Origin: Lachnospiraceae bacterium | GTDB lineage: Bacteria > Bacillota > Clostridia > Lachnospirales > Lachnospiraceae | NCBI GenBank assembly: GCA_022791975.1 | Contig: JAAWAC010000004.1 | Span: forward strand, 1-58,614 | Length of the DNA: 58,614 nt | Reading direction: 5' to 3' | Made by a program: the position numbers and the translations under genes | Notes under the pieces: model-generated | Told to the model about the DNA's origin: nothing | Databases searched by the model: none | What the model saw: the letters and a program-made list of their open reading frames with translations, nothing else | Shown here: piece by piece, positions 45,707 to 54,400 of the stretch | Layout of the letters: each line of letters opens with the position of its first letter | How positions within the stretch are numbered: the first letter of the stretch is position 1

Positions 45707-46650
45707 CAGATCACCCCTACTCCCTTTAGCAACACAATTCCCACAGGAATCGTCACCACAGACAGCAAAATGGTAGCCACTATGGTGCCTGCTGCTGTCT
45801 CTGCATCTCCTCCCAGCTTCCTGGTCACAATATAGGCATTGAGTGCTGTGGGAACCGACAACATTACGTATATGGTCACCACCTCCTCAGAGGAGAAACC
45901 CAGTGCTACGGCTAAGGGCACAAAAAGTAAAGGCTGAAAAATCGATTTCAAGATTCCTGCCCGCAAAGACAGGCGAAACTCCTTTAGAAATTCCCGGTAA
46001 TGAATGCTTGCACCAATAAACAGAAGGGCCAAGGGCATGGAAATTGCTCCCAGATATCCCAAGGTCTCATTGACCGCCTCCGGAAGCTGCCACTTGAAAA
46101 AAGAAAAGGGCAAGGCCACAAGCACAGAAAGAATCAGAGGATTTTTCAGAATATCCAGAAAAAGCTGCTTTTTATCCACCCGATGTCCCTCCTGATTATA
46201 ATAGGACAACAGCGACACTCCCAATATATTGTACAGTGGCACCACAAAGGTAATCACCAGCACCGTGCAGGGGACCAGATCCATTCCCAGAATATTCTGG
46301 GTCACAGGGATGCCCACATACACATAATTTCCCCGAAACGCTCCGTGGACAAAGGCTCCCCGCTTTCTCTTATCCGGGCACAACTTAATAGACAGCAGCC
46401 AGATAAGAAGAAAGCCAACCAGCGTAGCCCCCACCGTGTAAAGAATAAACCTTACATTTGTCATGGTTTGAAAATCACTTTTCGCCACATCCTGGAACAT
46501 CCGCACCGGAAGGGCACAGTAATATACCAGAGAGGTGCCTGCCTGCACAAACTCCTCAGTAAGCAAATGAATCTTTTTTAAAAATACTCCCACCAAAATC
46601 AATAAAAAAATGGGCAAAACAGTATTGACTCCAAATATCAGTGTATCCAT
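45706..46650 (-). CDS. AEC-family (auxin efflux carrier-type) transporter
   Basis: A 314-residue membrane protein with about ten segments and the AEC pattern: VLPIFLLILVGVFLKK at the start, LPVRMFQ, a polar central loop (about 150-175) and VPTALNAYIVTRKLGGD near the end. Bacterial members move malate, lactate or other small acids. First gene of a transporter-larE-larC unit with its own promoter, so import or export of a 2-hydroxyacid that is handled by a nickel-pincer racemase is a reasonable inference. No substrate can be read from sequence. Confidence 0.88.
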   Translation of the reverse strand: MDTLIFGVNTVLPIFLLILVGVFLKKIHLLTEEFVQAGTSLVYYCALPVRMFQDVAKSDFQTMTNVRFILYTVGATLVGFLLIWLLSIKLCPDKRKRGAFVHGAFRGNYVYVGIPVTQNILGMDLVPCTVLVITFVVPLYNILGVSLLSYYNQEGHRVDKKQLFLDILKNPLILSVLVALPFSFFKWQLPEAVNETLGYLGAISMPLALLFIGASIHYREFLKEFRLSLRAGILKSIFQPLLFVPLAVALGFSSEEVVTIYVMLSVPTALNAYIVTRKLGGDAETAAGTIVATILLSVVTIPVGIVLLKGVGVI

Positions 46651-46710
46651 GAGGTTCCTTTCATCCAGGCAAGACCTTTTCTTTTGGAAATTTCTTGTTT
46701 ACCACATTCA

Positions 46711-46739
46711 ATTATAGGTGGATTCTCAACTCTTGTAAA
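46711..46739 (-). promoter_or_regulatory. Promoter of the AEC-larE-larC unit
   Basis: TTTACA (46734-46739), 17 bases, TATAAT (46711-46716) on the minus strand; the -35 lies inside the 3' end of the phosphoglucomutase gene. This separates the lar unit from the GDP-fucose genes upstream. Confidence 0.75.
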
Positions 46740-48285
46740 GGATATTTTCCATATATACTTTAAGCTTAGGCTCTGTCCCGGAAGGGCGGATAACCACCTT
46801 CCCCTCATTCTCTAGCCACAGCTCCAATACATCTGATGGAGGCAGCCCGTCCATTCCCATAAGGTAATCCTTATATCGGACAACTCTTCGCCCTTTAAAC
46901 TCCATAGCCAGATTTTCCTTCAACCCCCTTCGAATCCGCATCATTTTTTTCTTGCACTCCTGAGGTGATATCTGAAACACTCTCTGGCTGCCTGTAAAAC
47001 GTCCGTACTTGGTGTACAGCTCTTCCAGACGCTGCCAGAGAGTCTTTCCCTGTGCCTTCCAGGCATCTGCCATCTCACAGATAGCCATACAAGCCCCTAC
47101 CGCATCCTTGTCCCGCACATAAGGACCGATGAGATACCCGCAGCTCTCCTCAAATCCAAAGATAAATTGCTCTTCCTCTCCCTGCTCCTCCAGACGGTGG
47201 ATCTGCTCTCCAATATACTTAAACCCAGTAAGGGTACGGATAACCCGCACACCATAATCCCTGGCTATGCGCTCTGTCAGGGCTGTGCTTACAATGGTGG
47301 TTATAACCACCGGCCTGGCAGGCAGAGTTCCCGCCTGCTTGCGGGTTGACAACAGATAATCCAACAACAAAATTCCTACCTGGTTGCCGCTTAAAATACA
47401 AAAGCAGTCGTCCTTTCGCGCGGCCACCCCTACCCGGTCACTGTCCGGATCTGTAGCCAGCAGAATATCCGCCTCCTGCTTCTCACACCATTGTATTCCC
47501 AGCCTCATAGCCCCGGGCTCCTCCGGATTGGGATAGGGACAGGTGGGAAAAGAACCATCTGGGCGGGCCTGCTCCGGCACCACCGTCAGATCCCTGACTC
47601 CTATAAACCGCAAAATACTGATGACACAGCTAAGTCCTGCTCCGTGAAGTGGAGTATAAACCACCTTCAAATTGCTGGTCAGTGCCCGGCGAGTACGATA
47701 TCCCAAAGCTGCCTTTAAGAATGCCTTAAGCACCTCTTCCTCTATCCAGGCGATCTCTCCCAGCCTCAAAAACCTCTCAAAATCCAACTTAAGCATTGAC
47801 GGCTTTTCTTCTCCCCCCTGGAAAGACCGCTCCACTTCCTCCGCTGTCCTTCCTCCAGAGGCTCTCTGCATGCAGACGCTGATTTTCTCTGCCATCTGCT
47901 CCGTTATCTGCCCCCCATCTGGCCCGTACACCTTGTAGCCGTTATACTCCGGCGGATTATGGCTGGCTGTAATACAGATTCCCAAATCACAGTTGAGATA
48001 CCTGACAGCAAAAGCCAAAGCCGGCGTAGGCGCCAATTTGGGGAAGATCAAGGCCTTACATCCCTCCAAAGCCAAGGTCCGCGCTGTCTCCCGGGCAAAC
48101 GTCTCCCCCTGATGTCTGCTGTCGTATGCAATGGCTATCCGGGGCTTATCCTTGGTGTCTGCATATTTTTCTCTGGCGTAAAGGGCCACGCCCCGGGTTG
48201 CCTCCCGGATGACGCCCAGATTCATCTGATGGCTGGCATTTCCCATTACGGCCCGCAGGCCGCCGGTTCCAAACGTAAGATCCAT
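46726..48285 (-). CDS. manB: Phosphoglucomutase/phosphomannomutase
   Basis: Interconverts hexose 6- and 1-phosphates; in this operon most likely mannose-6-P to mannose-1-P. The 519-residue alpha-D-phosphohexomutase has the phosphoserine loop TASHNP (Ser108), metal loop DPDSDRVG, sugar loop GFEESCGYL and phosphate loop RPSGTEPKLKVY. It starts directly at the FGTGGLRA motif and so lacks the ~40-residue N-terminal extension common in longer relatives. GGAGG before 48285 decides the start. Last gene of the GDP-fucose operon; the sugar preference between glucose and mannose is inferred from context. Confidence 0.87.
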   Translation of the reverse strand: MDLTFGTGGLRAVMGNASHQMNLGVIREATRGVALYAREKYADTKDKPRIAIAYDSRHQGETFARETARTLALEGCKALIFPKLAPTPALAFAVRYLNCDLGICITASHNPPEYNGYKVYGPDGGQITEQMAEKISVCMQRASGGRTAEEVERSFQGGEEKPSMLKLDFERFLRLGEIAWIEEEVLKAFLKAALGYRTRRALTSNLKVVYTPLHGAGLSCVISILRFIGVRDLTVVPEQARPDGSFPTCPYPNPEEPGAMRLGIQWCEKQEADILLATDPDSDRVGVAARKDDCFCILSGNQVGILLLDYLLSTRKQAGTLPARPVVITTIVSTALTERIARDYGVRVIRTLTGFKYIGEQIHRLEEQGEEEQFIFGFEESCGYLIGPYVRDKDAVGACMAICEMADAWKAQGKTLWQRLEELYTKYGRFTGSQRVFQISPQECKKKMMRIRRGLKENLAMEFKGRRVVRYKDYLMGMDGLPPSDVLELWLENEGKVVIRPSGTEPKLKVYMENILYKS

Positions 48286-48358
48286 TGCCTTTTTCCTCCA
48301 TTCATACATAGGGTGATGCCCTTTGGGTTCCCCGGGAATCTCAGAACCTCTTTCGCTG

Positions 48359-49267
48359 TCAGACTCCGCTTACCAAAAGCTTTCCTGGCCCCTGTACCCG
48401 CGTAGGCCCACAGGCTGCTGGCAGATAAATGCTGTCTCTCCGCTTTAAGGGCTTATGGCCTTCTCCGCCTTTCCCCTTATCCCAGAAAAGCATTCCCTCT
48501 CCCTCCAGCATTAGGAGAAAAAGAAAGTCTCCCCCAGGACACAGCTCCTCTACTCGAAGGGTCACTTCTGTCTCCACCTCATAGACCCACACGGAAAAAT
48601 GCTCACACCCAGTCAGCAGCATCTGGCTGTATCCCTCCCTGCGCGTTCGCTGGCCCAGAGGAACATGTCCGCCCAAAGCGGGCATAAGCTCCATAACATC
48701 CATGGCCTGCTCCACATGAAGTGTCCGGGGGCGTTGCATGTGATCCACCCGATTATAGTCATAAACCCGATAGGTAATATGGGAGTTCTGCTGTACCTCC
48801 ACCACTCGGATGCCACCGCCGATACCATGGAGCATTCCCGGGGGAATATAAAATACATCTCCCTTTTTTACTGTCTGCTTTCTGCAAATCTCCGTCAAGG
48901 TTCCATTGCGAATGCGCTTGCGCAATTCTTTTTCCGTCACTCGGTTTTTGAGGCCATAGTACAAAAAAGCGCCTGGCTTGTGGTCCAGCACATACCACAT
49001 TTCTGTCTTTCCCCTGCACCCCTCCTGCTCCCAGGCATAGGCATCTCTGGGGTGGACCTGTACCGAGAGAGCTTCCCGGGCATCAATCTCTTTGATCAAA
49101 AGGGGAAACTCCTTGTCCTGAAAATATTCTCCCAGGAAGGCCTGTCCATGCTGCTCATTCAAAATTCGGCACATTCCCCCGGGATGGCAGGAGAGCAGCC
49201 ATTCCTCTGTTCCCCACAGGTATTCCTTCTTTACAGCCTCCAGATAAAGGGGCTCCTGAAATTTCAT
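48359..49267 (-). CDS. manA: Class I mannose-6-phosphate isomerase
   Basis: Zinc enzyme converting fructose-6-P to mannose-6-P, the entry point to GDP-mannose. The 302-residue protein has LSVQVHPRD, TEMWYVLD and PPGMLHGIGGG, which supply the metal-binding His/Glu set, and VVEVQQNSHITYRVYDY with the active-site region. Short bacterial (Bacillus-type) form. AGGAGAG precedes 49267; the frame runs back to 49312 but overlaps fcl. Ten bases after fcl. Confidence 0.92.
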   Translation of the reverse strand: MKFQEPLYLEAVKKEYLWGTEEWLLSCHPGGMCRILNEQHGQAFLGEYFQDKEFPLLIKEIDAREALSVQVHPRDAYAWEQEGCRGKTEMWYVLDHKPGAFLYYGLKNRVTEKELRKRIRNGTLTEICRKQTVKKGDVFYIPPGMLHGIGGGIRVVEVQQNSHITYRVYDYNRVDHMQRPRTLHVEQAMDVMELMPALGGHVPLGQRTRREGYSQMLLTGCEHFSVWVYEVETEVTLRVEELCPGGDFLFLLMLEGEGMLFWDKGKGGEGHKPLKRRDSIYLPAACGPTRVQGPGKLLVSGV

Positions 49268-49277
49268 AGCTCTCCTG

Positions 49278-50261
49278 TCACTCCTTCTTATAGCATTCCA
49301 AAAACCAGGCATAAGTATTCCTGATTCCTGCTTCCAGATCTATTTTAGGTTCCCATCCCAACGCCCGGATGCGGCTGCTATCCACCACCTTGCGCACAGT
49401 CCCGTCCGGGTGAGAATTATCCAAACAAATCTCTCCGGAAAATCCTGTCACTTTCCCAATAAGCTGTGCCAGGTCCCATATGGAAATTTCCCGCCCAGTT
49501 CCCACATTAAAAACCTCCTCTTTCTGACAACGCTCCATCAGAAATAGGCAAGCCTCCGCCAGGTCATCCACATGCATAAATTCCCGCAGGGGCTTTCCGC
49601 TCCCCCAGACAGTCACAGAGGGATTCCCCTGCACCTTAGCCTCATGAAATTTCCGCAGGAGAGCCGGAAGTACATGGGAACTCTCCAGATCAAAATTGTC
49701 TCCAGGCCCATATAAATTACAGGGCATAACACTGATATAGTCGGTTCCATACTGCCGGTTATAATAGCTGCACATGCGAAGCCCTGCAATCTTTGCCAGA
49801 GCATAGGCCTCATTGGTTTGCTCCAAAGGTCCACACAACAGGGATTCTTCCCGGATGGGCTGGGGGCATTCCCGGGGATAAATGCAGGAGCTGCCCAAAA
49901 ACAACAGCTTTTTTACCTTGCTCTTAAAGGCAGCATCTATAACATTGCACTGTATCTGGAGATTTTCCATGATAAAATCCGCGGGGTAAGCGCTGTTGGC
50001 CCCAATTCCCCCCACCCTGGCCGCAGCCAGTATAACGTAATCCGGCCGTTCTGCCCCAAAAAATTCCTCCACCTCTTTTTGCCTGGTCAAATCCAGCTCC
50101 TGGTGGGTCCGGGTAAGAATATGAGAAAATCCTTCTTTCTCCAGCCTGCGCACCAGCCCAGAGCCCACCAGCCCCCTGTGGCCTGCCACATAAATTTTTC
50201 TCTGTCTATCCAGGGGACAGATCCCCTCTTGTCTCTCAGCTAGAAGTATCTTCCGTTTCAT
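49278..50261 (-). CDS. fcl: GDP-L-fucose synthase
   Basis: Bifunctional epimerase/NADPH reductase giving GDP-L-fucose from GDP-4-keto-6-deoxymannose. The 327-residue SDR protein has VAGHRGLVGSGLVRRL for NADP, SSCIYP with the catalytic Ser, the Y-A-L-A-K pair in NEAYALAKIAG, and MPCNLYGPGDNF. The first ~20 residues precede the usual start of the fold, but AAGGAGG supports this ATG. Follows gmd by 20 bases. Confidence 0.95.
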   Translation of the reverse strand: MKRKILLAERQEGICPLDRQRKIYVAGHRGLVGSGLVRRLEKEGFSHILTRTHQELDLTRQKEVEEFFGAERPDYVILAAARVGGIGANSAYPADFIMENLQIQCNVIDAAFKSKVKKLLFLGSSCIYPRECPQPIREESLLCGPLEQTNEAYALAKIAGLRMCSYYNRQYGTDYISVMPCNLYGPGDNFDLESSHVLPALLRKFHEAKVQGNPSVTVWGSGKPLREFMHVDDLAEACLFLMERCQKEEVFNVGTGREISIWDLAQLIGKVTGFSGEICLDNSHPDGTVRKVVDSSRIRALGWEPKIDLEAGIRNTYAWFLECYKKE

Positions 50262-50281
50262 AGCAGCCTCCTTGTATTCTC

Positions 50282-51367
50282 TTAATCTGTACCTTTCTCA
50301 TCCCTTATTTGTGTCTCTGTGCGGATTCGTTCTTTTTCACACAACTTTTTATCCGCTTCCACCATCCGCCACACCAGCTCCTGAAATGATGTCTGCCTGG
50401 GGTTCCAACCCAACTTTTCCCTGGCCTTTGCAGGATCTCCCAGCAAAAGCTCCACCTCCGCAGGACGGTAAAGTGCCGGATTTACTCGAACAACCGTTCG
50501 ACCGGTAGCTCTGTGAATCCCCCGCTCTGTAAGGCCACTCCCCTGAAAATCCAAGGTTATCCCAGCACAGGCAAAAGCTTCCCTGGCAAATTCCCGTACT
50601 GTATGAGTCTCCCCGGTGGCAACCACATAATCTTCTGGCTCTTTTTGCTGCAGCATGCGCCACATACATTCCACATAATCCCCTGCATACCCCCAGTCTC
50701 TTTTGGCATTCAGATTCCCCAGCTCCAGCACCTCCTGCTGTCCACAGGCAATCCGGGCTGCCGCTCTGGTGATCTTTCGGGTTACAAAGGTTTCCCCCCG
50801 GCGCTCCGATTCATGGTTAAATAAAATACCATTTACAGCAAACATACCGTAAGCTTCCCGATAATGGCGGACCATCCAATAGCCATAGAGCTTTGCCACC
50901 CCATAGGGTGAACGGGGGTGAAAAGGCGTGGTCTCTCTTTGGGGAATCTCCTCCACTTTTCCGAAAAGCTCCGAGGTGGACGCCTGATAAATCCGGGTTT
51001 TCTCTGTCAGTCCCAGCATGCGCACTGCCTCCAATATCCGCAGCACTCCTACCCCGTCTGCATTGGCTGTGTACTCCGGTTCCTCAAAGGACACGGCCAC
51101 ATGGGACTGGGCTGCCAGATTGTACACCTCGTCCGGCCGGATTTTTCCCAATATCCCCGCTATATTCATTGAGTCTGTCATATCCCCATATACCAGGTGC
51201 AGGCCAGCTTTCCCCGGCTTCCCGCAAAGATGGCAAATCCGCTCCCGGGTATCCGTGGACCCCCGTCGCAAAAGCCCATACACCTCATATCCCTTTTCCA
51301 GCAAAAGCTCCGCCAGGTAAGAGCCGTCCTGTCCAGTAATTCCTGTAATCAATGCCCGTTTATCCAT
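50282..51367 (-). CDS. gmd: GDP-mannose 4,6-dehydratase
   Basis: Converts GDP-mannose to GDP-4-keto-6-deoxymannose. The 361-residue SDR protein has [52 protein letters not shown] with the catalytic Thr/Glu region and Y-x-x-x-K in [12 protein letters not shown], then [19 protein letters not shown]. All residues expected for activity are present. Follows manC by 21 bases. Confidence 0.95.
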   Translation of the reverse strand: MDKRALITGITGQDGSYLAELLLEKGYEVYGLLRRGSTDTRERICHLCGKPGKAGLHLVYGDMTDSMNIAGILGKIRPDEVYNLAAQSHVAVSFEEPEYTANADGVGVLRILEAVRMLGLTEKTRIYQASTSELFGKVEEIPQRETTPFHPRSPYGVAKLYGYWMVRHYREAYGMFAVNGILFNHESERRGETFVTRKITRAAARIACGQQEVLELGNLNAKRDWGYAGDYVECMWRMLQQKEPEDYVVATGETHTVREFAREAFACAGITLDFQGSGLTERGIHRATGRTVVRVNPALYRPAEVELLLGDPAKAREKLGWNPRQTSFQELVWRMVEADKKLCEKERIRTETQIRDEKGTD

Positions 51368-51388
51368 CTCTCCTCCTCCTTTCTCCCC

Positions 51389-52750
51389 TTATAGAATACT
51401 GCTTCTCTCAATCTCATCCCATTGGAAGGTAATCCGGTTGATATCCTCATTTCCAGTGCTTGTCCCCACATGGATCTCAATATAGGAAAAATTCTGAAGG
51501 GCCTTTACCGCATGCCTTTGATTCCTTCGAATACAGACAGCCTTACCTGGAAACAGCGATATTCGATTTCCCTCCAGCAGCAGCTCTCCGGTTCCCTCAA
51601 GTACGGTCCAGATCTCATCCCGCTCTCGGTGAAAATGATAGCTGGAATTCATCCCATCATAAATCCTTATCTTTCGGGTCAGGGTGGACATCTTCTCTTC
51701 CCCTGTATCATCCAAGGTTTCCAGAGTGCCCCAGCGGCGCTCCTCAAACATGGGCCGGCTTTTAAGACCTGTGGTAGCCTCTCCCACCCGGAAGGCCTGG
51801 CTCTTTTCTGTCACCAGAATCCCGTCCTGGGAAGCTGCCACCACCAAATCCCGAGTACCCAGCACCACCACGGGAATCTCCAGCTCATTGATAACCTGGG
51901 TATTCTCTGCCCCTTCATCCAGGAGCACCCTTCCTATGGTATCTGTGCTCATTTGCTCCCCGAAAGCGTCCCAGGTTCCCAAATCTCTCCAGAAACCCCG
52001 AAATTCTATGGCTGCCAGATCCCTGGCTTTTTCCACCACCTGATAATCAAAGCTGATTTTAGGAATATTGCCGTAATTTTTCAGTACGCTTTCATAGGAC
52101 CCGTCGGCCCCATAAGTCTTGGTCCTCTCCAGCATATCTGCGATTTTCACACAGAATACCCCGCAGTTCCACAAAGCCCCTTCTGCCACAAGCTCCCTGG
52201 CCTCCTTCTCCTCTGGCTTTTCCACAAAGCCGCGAACTAAAAAATAGGAATCCCTTTGTTCTCCCGGCAAAATATATCCGTATCGCACAGCCGGATAGAG
52301 TGGCTTTACTCCCATCAGCCCCACCTCTGCCTGGGAATCCTGCATTATCTGCTCCAGCCCTTGCAGGGATGTAAAATAACTCCCCTCCGTATAGGGGTCC
52401 ACCGGCATAATGGCCACATAGTCCTCTAAATCCGCCCCCATTTTGTCATGAAGATAGGCACAGGACAGGAGCACAGCTGCAAAGGTTCCCCTCTGCTCCG
52501 GTTCCCGGGCAATCTCCATCCTGCCCAGCTGGCTTTCAATAAGCTCTGTCTGCTCCTGGGCTGCCGATACAATCGTATGGCTGGCCATCCCTGCCTCCTC
52601 CAACTGCTCCCAGACTCTTTGTATCATGGAACAATTCTCCATGGTATTTTTCTCTTTTTTCACTGCCCGGATAAACTGCTTGGGCCTAGCCTCGTTGGAC
52701 AAAGGCCACAGTCTCCTTCCGAAGCCTCCTGACAACAGCACATAATACAT
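51389..52750 (-). CDS. manC: Mannose-1-phosphate guanylyltransferase
   Basis: Makes GDP-mannose from mannose-1-P and GTP. The 453-residue protein has the nucleotidyl transferase start LLSGGFGRRLWPLSNEARPK and FVEKPEEKEA. Its C-terminal cupin has YHFHRERDEIWTVLEG, as in type II enzymes with an added isomerase activity, although a separate manA is also present. AAGGAGG before 52750 fixes the start. First gene of the operon, driven by the promoter at 52910-52938. Confidence 0.94.
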   Translation of the reverse strand: MYYVLLSGGFGRRLWPLSNEARPKQFIRAVKKEKNTMENCSMIQRVWEQLEEAGMASHTIVSAAQEQTELIESQLGRMEIAREPEQRGTFAAVLLSCAYLHDKMGADLEDYVAIMPVDPYTEGSYFTSLQGLEQIMQDSQAEVGLMGVKPLYPAVRYGYILPGEQRDSYFLVRGFVEKPEEKEARELVAEGALWNCGVFCVKIADMLERTKTYGADGSYESVLKNYGNIPKISFDYQVVEKARDLAAIEFRGFWRDLGTWDAFGEQMSTDTIGRVLLDEGAENTQVINELEIPVVVLGTRDLVVAASQDGILVTEKSQAFRVGEATTGLKSRPMFEERRWGTLETLDDTGEEKMSTLTRKIRIYDGMNSSYHFHRERDEIWTVLEGTGELLLEGNRISLFPGKAVCIRRNQRHAVKALQNFSYIEIHVGTSTGNEDINRITFQWDEIERSSIL

Positions 52751-52898
52751 AGCAATCCTCCTTTTTTGTATTTTCTTGCACACCAAAAACTCCTCTTGAA
52801 AATTCCAATTCTCAAAAAGATAGATCCTCCCTGTCTCTATTCACTTCTGTTTTACTTGATTTTCCGTGATTTTCAGACTGTTCAGATAGATATTTCCC

Positions 52899-52927
52899 TT
52901 GCTTTTGCCAGTATACTCCCGTATACT
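52899..52927 (+). promoter_or_regulatory. Promoter of the AraC-family gene
   Basis: TTGCTT (52899-52904), 17 bases, TATACT (52922-52927) on the plus strand. Its -10 lies in the spacer of the opposing manC promoter. Confidence 0.65.
52910..52927. promoter_or_regulatory. Inverted repeat joining two opposing -10 elements
   Basis: AGTATAC-TCCC-GTATACT is a perfect 7-bp inverted repeat. Each arm contains the -10 of one of the two divergent promoters, so polymerase can sit on only one of them at a time; a regulator bound here would affect both. Confidence 0.7.
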
Positions 52928-52938
52928 AAAAAGGACAA
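52910..52938 (-). promoter_or_regulatory. Promoter of the GDP-fucose operon
   Basis: TTGTCC (52933-52938), 17 bases, TATACT (52910-52915) on the minus strand, leaving a leader of about 150 bases before manC. Confidence 0.65.
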
Positions 52939-52982
52939 CTTATAATCTTGCTATAAATCGGTATTATATTGCTATTTCAGAG

Positions 52983-53852
52983 ATGAAAAATTATTTTGAT
53001 AAATTCCCAAGCTCCTATGTGGAGAGCTCCCGCCGCATTATTACCACCCCCAGCGCCTTTGCCCGCTCCGCCTTTTTTTATGTACAGGAGACCGGCTATT
53101 TAAAGCTGCGGGAAAGTCATCTGGCCAAGCGAAAGCATTTGGATTCTTACCTGGTTGCTCTGGTATTGTCTGGCCAGGGAACCCTGGTGTACAACGAATG
53201 TACCTATCCCCTTCAGCCGGGCTCCTGTTTTTTTATTGACTGCAAAATCCCCTACTGTCATCAGAGCAGCCAGAAGGACCCCTGGGAGCTGCTCTGGGTG
53301 CATTTTAAAGGCGCCTCCTCTTCCTCCTACTATGAATACTTTTCCAGCCACAGCACCCCTGCTCTCTGTCCTACCTCCTTTGAGGAGCTGCGGGATCAGC
53401 TGGCACGCCTTCCAAAGCTTTGCCAGAATGGAGATCTGTCCGCAGAGATTGAGGCATCCCGGATTCTGGTAGAAATCCTGTCTCTGCTTTTGCTGGCCCT
53501 GGCAGCTCCCCAGGACATCAGTCCCACCAGCCGCGTGAAAATGGAAGAGATCCGGGCCTATTTAGATGAGCATTTTACGGAGAAATTCTCCCTGGATCAG
53601 CTATCCGAACAGTTTTTTATCAGCAAATATCATCTTTCCCGGGAGTTTAAAGCCTTCTACGGCATTACCCTGAACACCTATGTCATTGCCAGGCGCATTA
53701 CCTTAGCCAAGCGGCTGTTGCGCTTTTCCGATTACACCTTGGAGGATATTGCCCGACTCTGCGGTTTTTATGACGCCAGCTACCTGAACAAGCAATTTAA
53801 AAAATCCGAGGGCATGGGCGCCTCGGATTTTCGAAAACACTGGATCAGTTAA
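52983..53852 (+). CDS. AraC-family regulator with N-terminal cupin
   Basis: A 289-residue regulator. The N-terminal cupin-like sugar-sensing domain (about 30-150) contains YNECTYPLQPGSCFFI and WELLWVHFKG. The C-terminal pair of helix-turn-helix motifs is FSLDQLSEQFFISKYHLSREFK and YTLEDIARLCGFYDASYLNKQFKK. The frame is open upstream to a TTG at 52899, but that overlaps the promoter; the ATG at 52983 is used although its ribosome binding site is weak. Placed between GDP-fucose synthesis and the fucU/sugar-ABC genes, it is a likely regulator of one or both. Confidence 0.88.
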   Translation: MKNYFDKFPSSYVESSRRIITTPSAFARSAFFYVQETGYLKLRESHLAKRKHLDSYLVALVLSGQGTLVYNECTYPLQPGSCFFIDCKIPYCHQSSQKDPWELLWVHFKGASSSSYYEYFSSHSTPALCPTSFEELRDQLARLPKLCQNGDLSAEIEASRILVEILSLLLLALAAPQDISPTSRVKMEEIRAYLDEHFTEKFSLDQLSEQFFISKYHLSREFKAFYGITLNTYVIARRITLAKRLLRFSDYTLEDIARLCGFYDASYLNKQFKKSEGMGASDFRKHWIS

Positions 53853-53862
53853 GCTTCACTCT

Positions 53863-54303
53863 CTATTCTACCACTACGCCCTTTTGCAGCATAATATTGG
53901 CGTACAGAGCCTTTTCGCTGGTGGCAATGATGGCATAGGCTGTCTTTGCCTCCTCATAAAAGGCAAAGCGCTCAATATTTCCCACACAGGCTGCCCCTCT
54001 CTCGTCATGCTTTGTCACGATCTCCTTGTAGGTATCCCAGATGGGGGTCTCCACATCATCCCCAGGCATAACCTCCATAAGATTTACCGGACATTCCACA
54101 TAGGTGTCCAGAGGAAACAACTGCAAAATCGCATCCAGCAGCTCCGGCACTCCATGTCCGTCACAGCGGATCACAATGGCATCCTTTCCCATGGATTCCG
54201 CCGGGAAATTTCCATCAGAAATTACCAGCCTGTCACTATGCCCCATTTCGCACAGTACCTTCAAAAGCTCTGGGGATAAAATTTGCGGGATTCCTTTTAA
54301 CAT
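53863..54303 (-). CDS. fucU: RbsD/FucU family sugar mutarotase, probably L-fucose mutarotase
   Basis: Interconverts anomers of an imported sugar to speed its entry into metabolism. The 146-residue protein has MGHSDRLVISDGNFPAES with the family's catalytic His and Asp, CDGHGVPELLDAIL and a C-terminal YANIMLQKGVV. These favour FucU over RbsD, so L-fucose is the first choice, in keeping with the GDP-fucose genes next door. AGGAGG precedes the start. It is last in the leftward sugar-uptake series and ends ten bases from the convergent araC stop. Confidence 0.85.
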   Translation of the reverse strand: MLKGIPQILSPELLKVLCEMGHSDRLVISDGNFPAESMGKDAIVIRCDGHGVPELLDAILQLFPLDTYVECPVNLMEVMPGDDVETPIWDTYKEIVTKHDERGAACVGNIERFAFYEEAKTAYAIIATSEKALYANIMLQKGVVVE

Positions 54304-54336
54304 ATCTTTGTACCTCCTGTATATTGTTTTTTATCC

Positions 54337-54368
54337 CTGCATACTGCCCTGCTTTCAGGCAGTAGCAG
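54337..54368 (-). other. Hairpin between the SGNH gene and fucU
   Basis: CTGC-TACTGCC pairs with GGCAGTA-TGCAG on the minus strand around a short loop. There is no T tract after it on the minus strand, so it looks like an mRNA-stabilising or processing element rather than a terminator. Confidence 0.4.
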
Positions 54369-54400
54369 AATATTTTCTCTTCAAATCTGCGGATGTATTC

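Noticed and set aside
52899..52982. 28-residue N-terminal extension of the AraC regulator from a TTG
   Set aside because: The codons overlap the -35 and -10 of its own promoter, so they cannot be in the transcript from that promoter.
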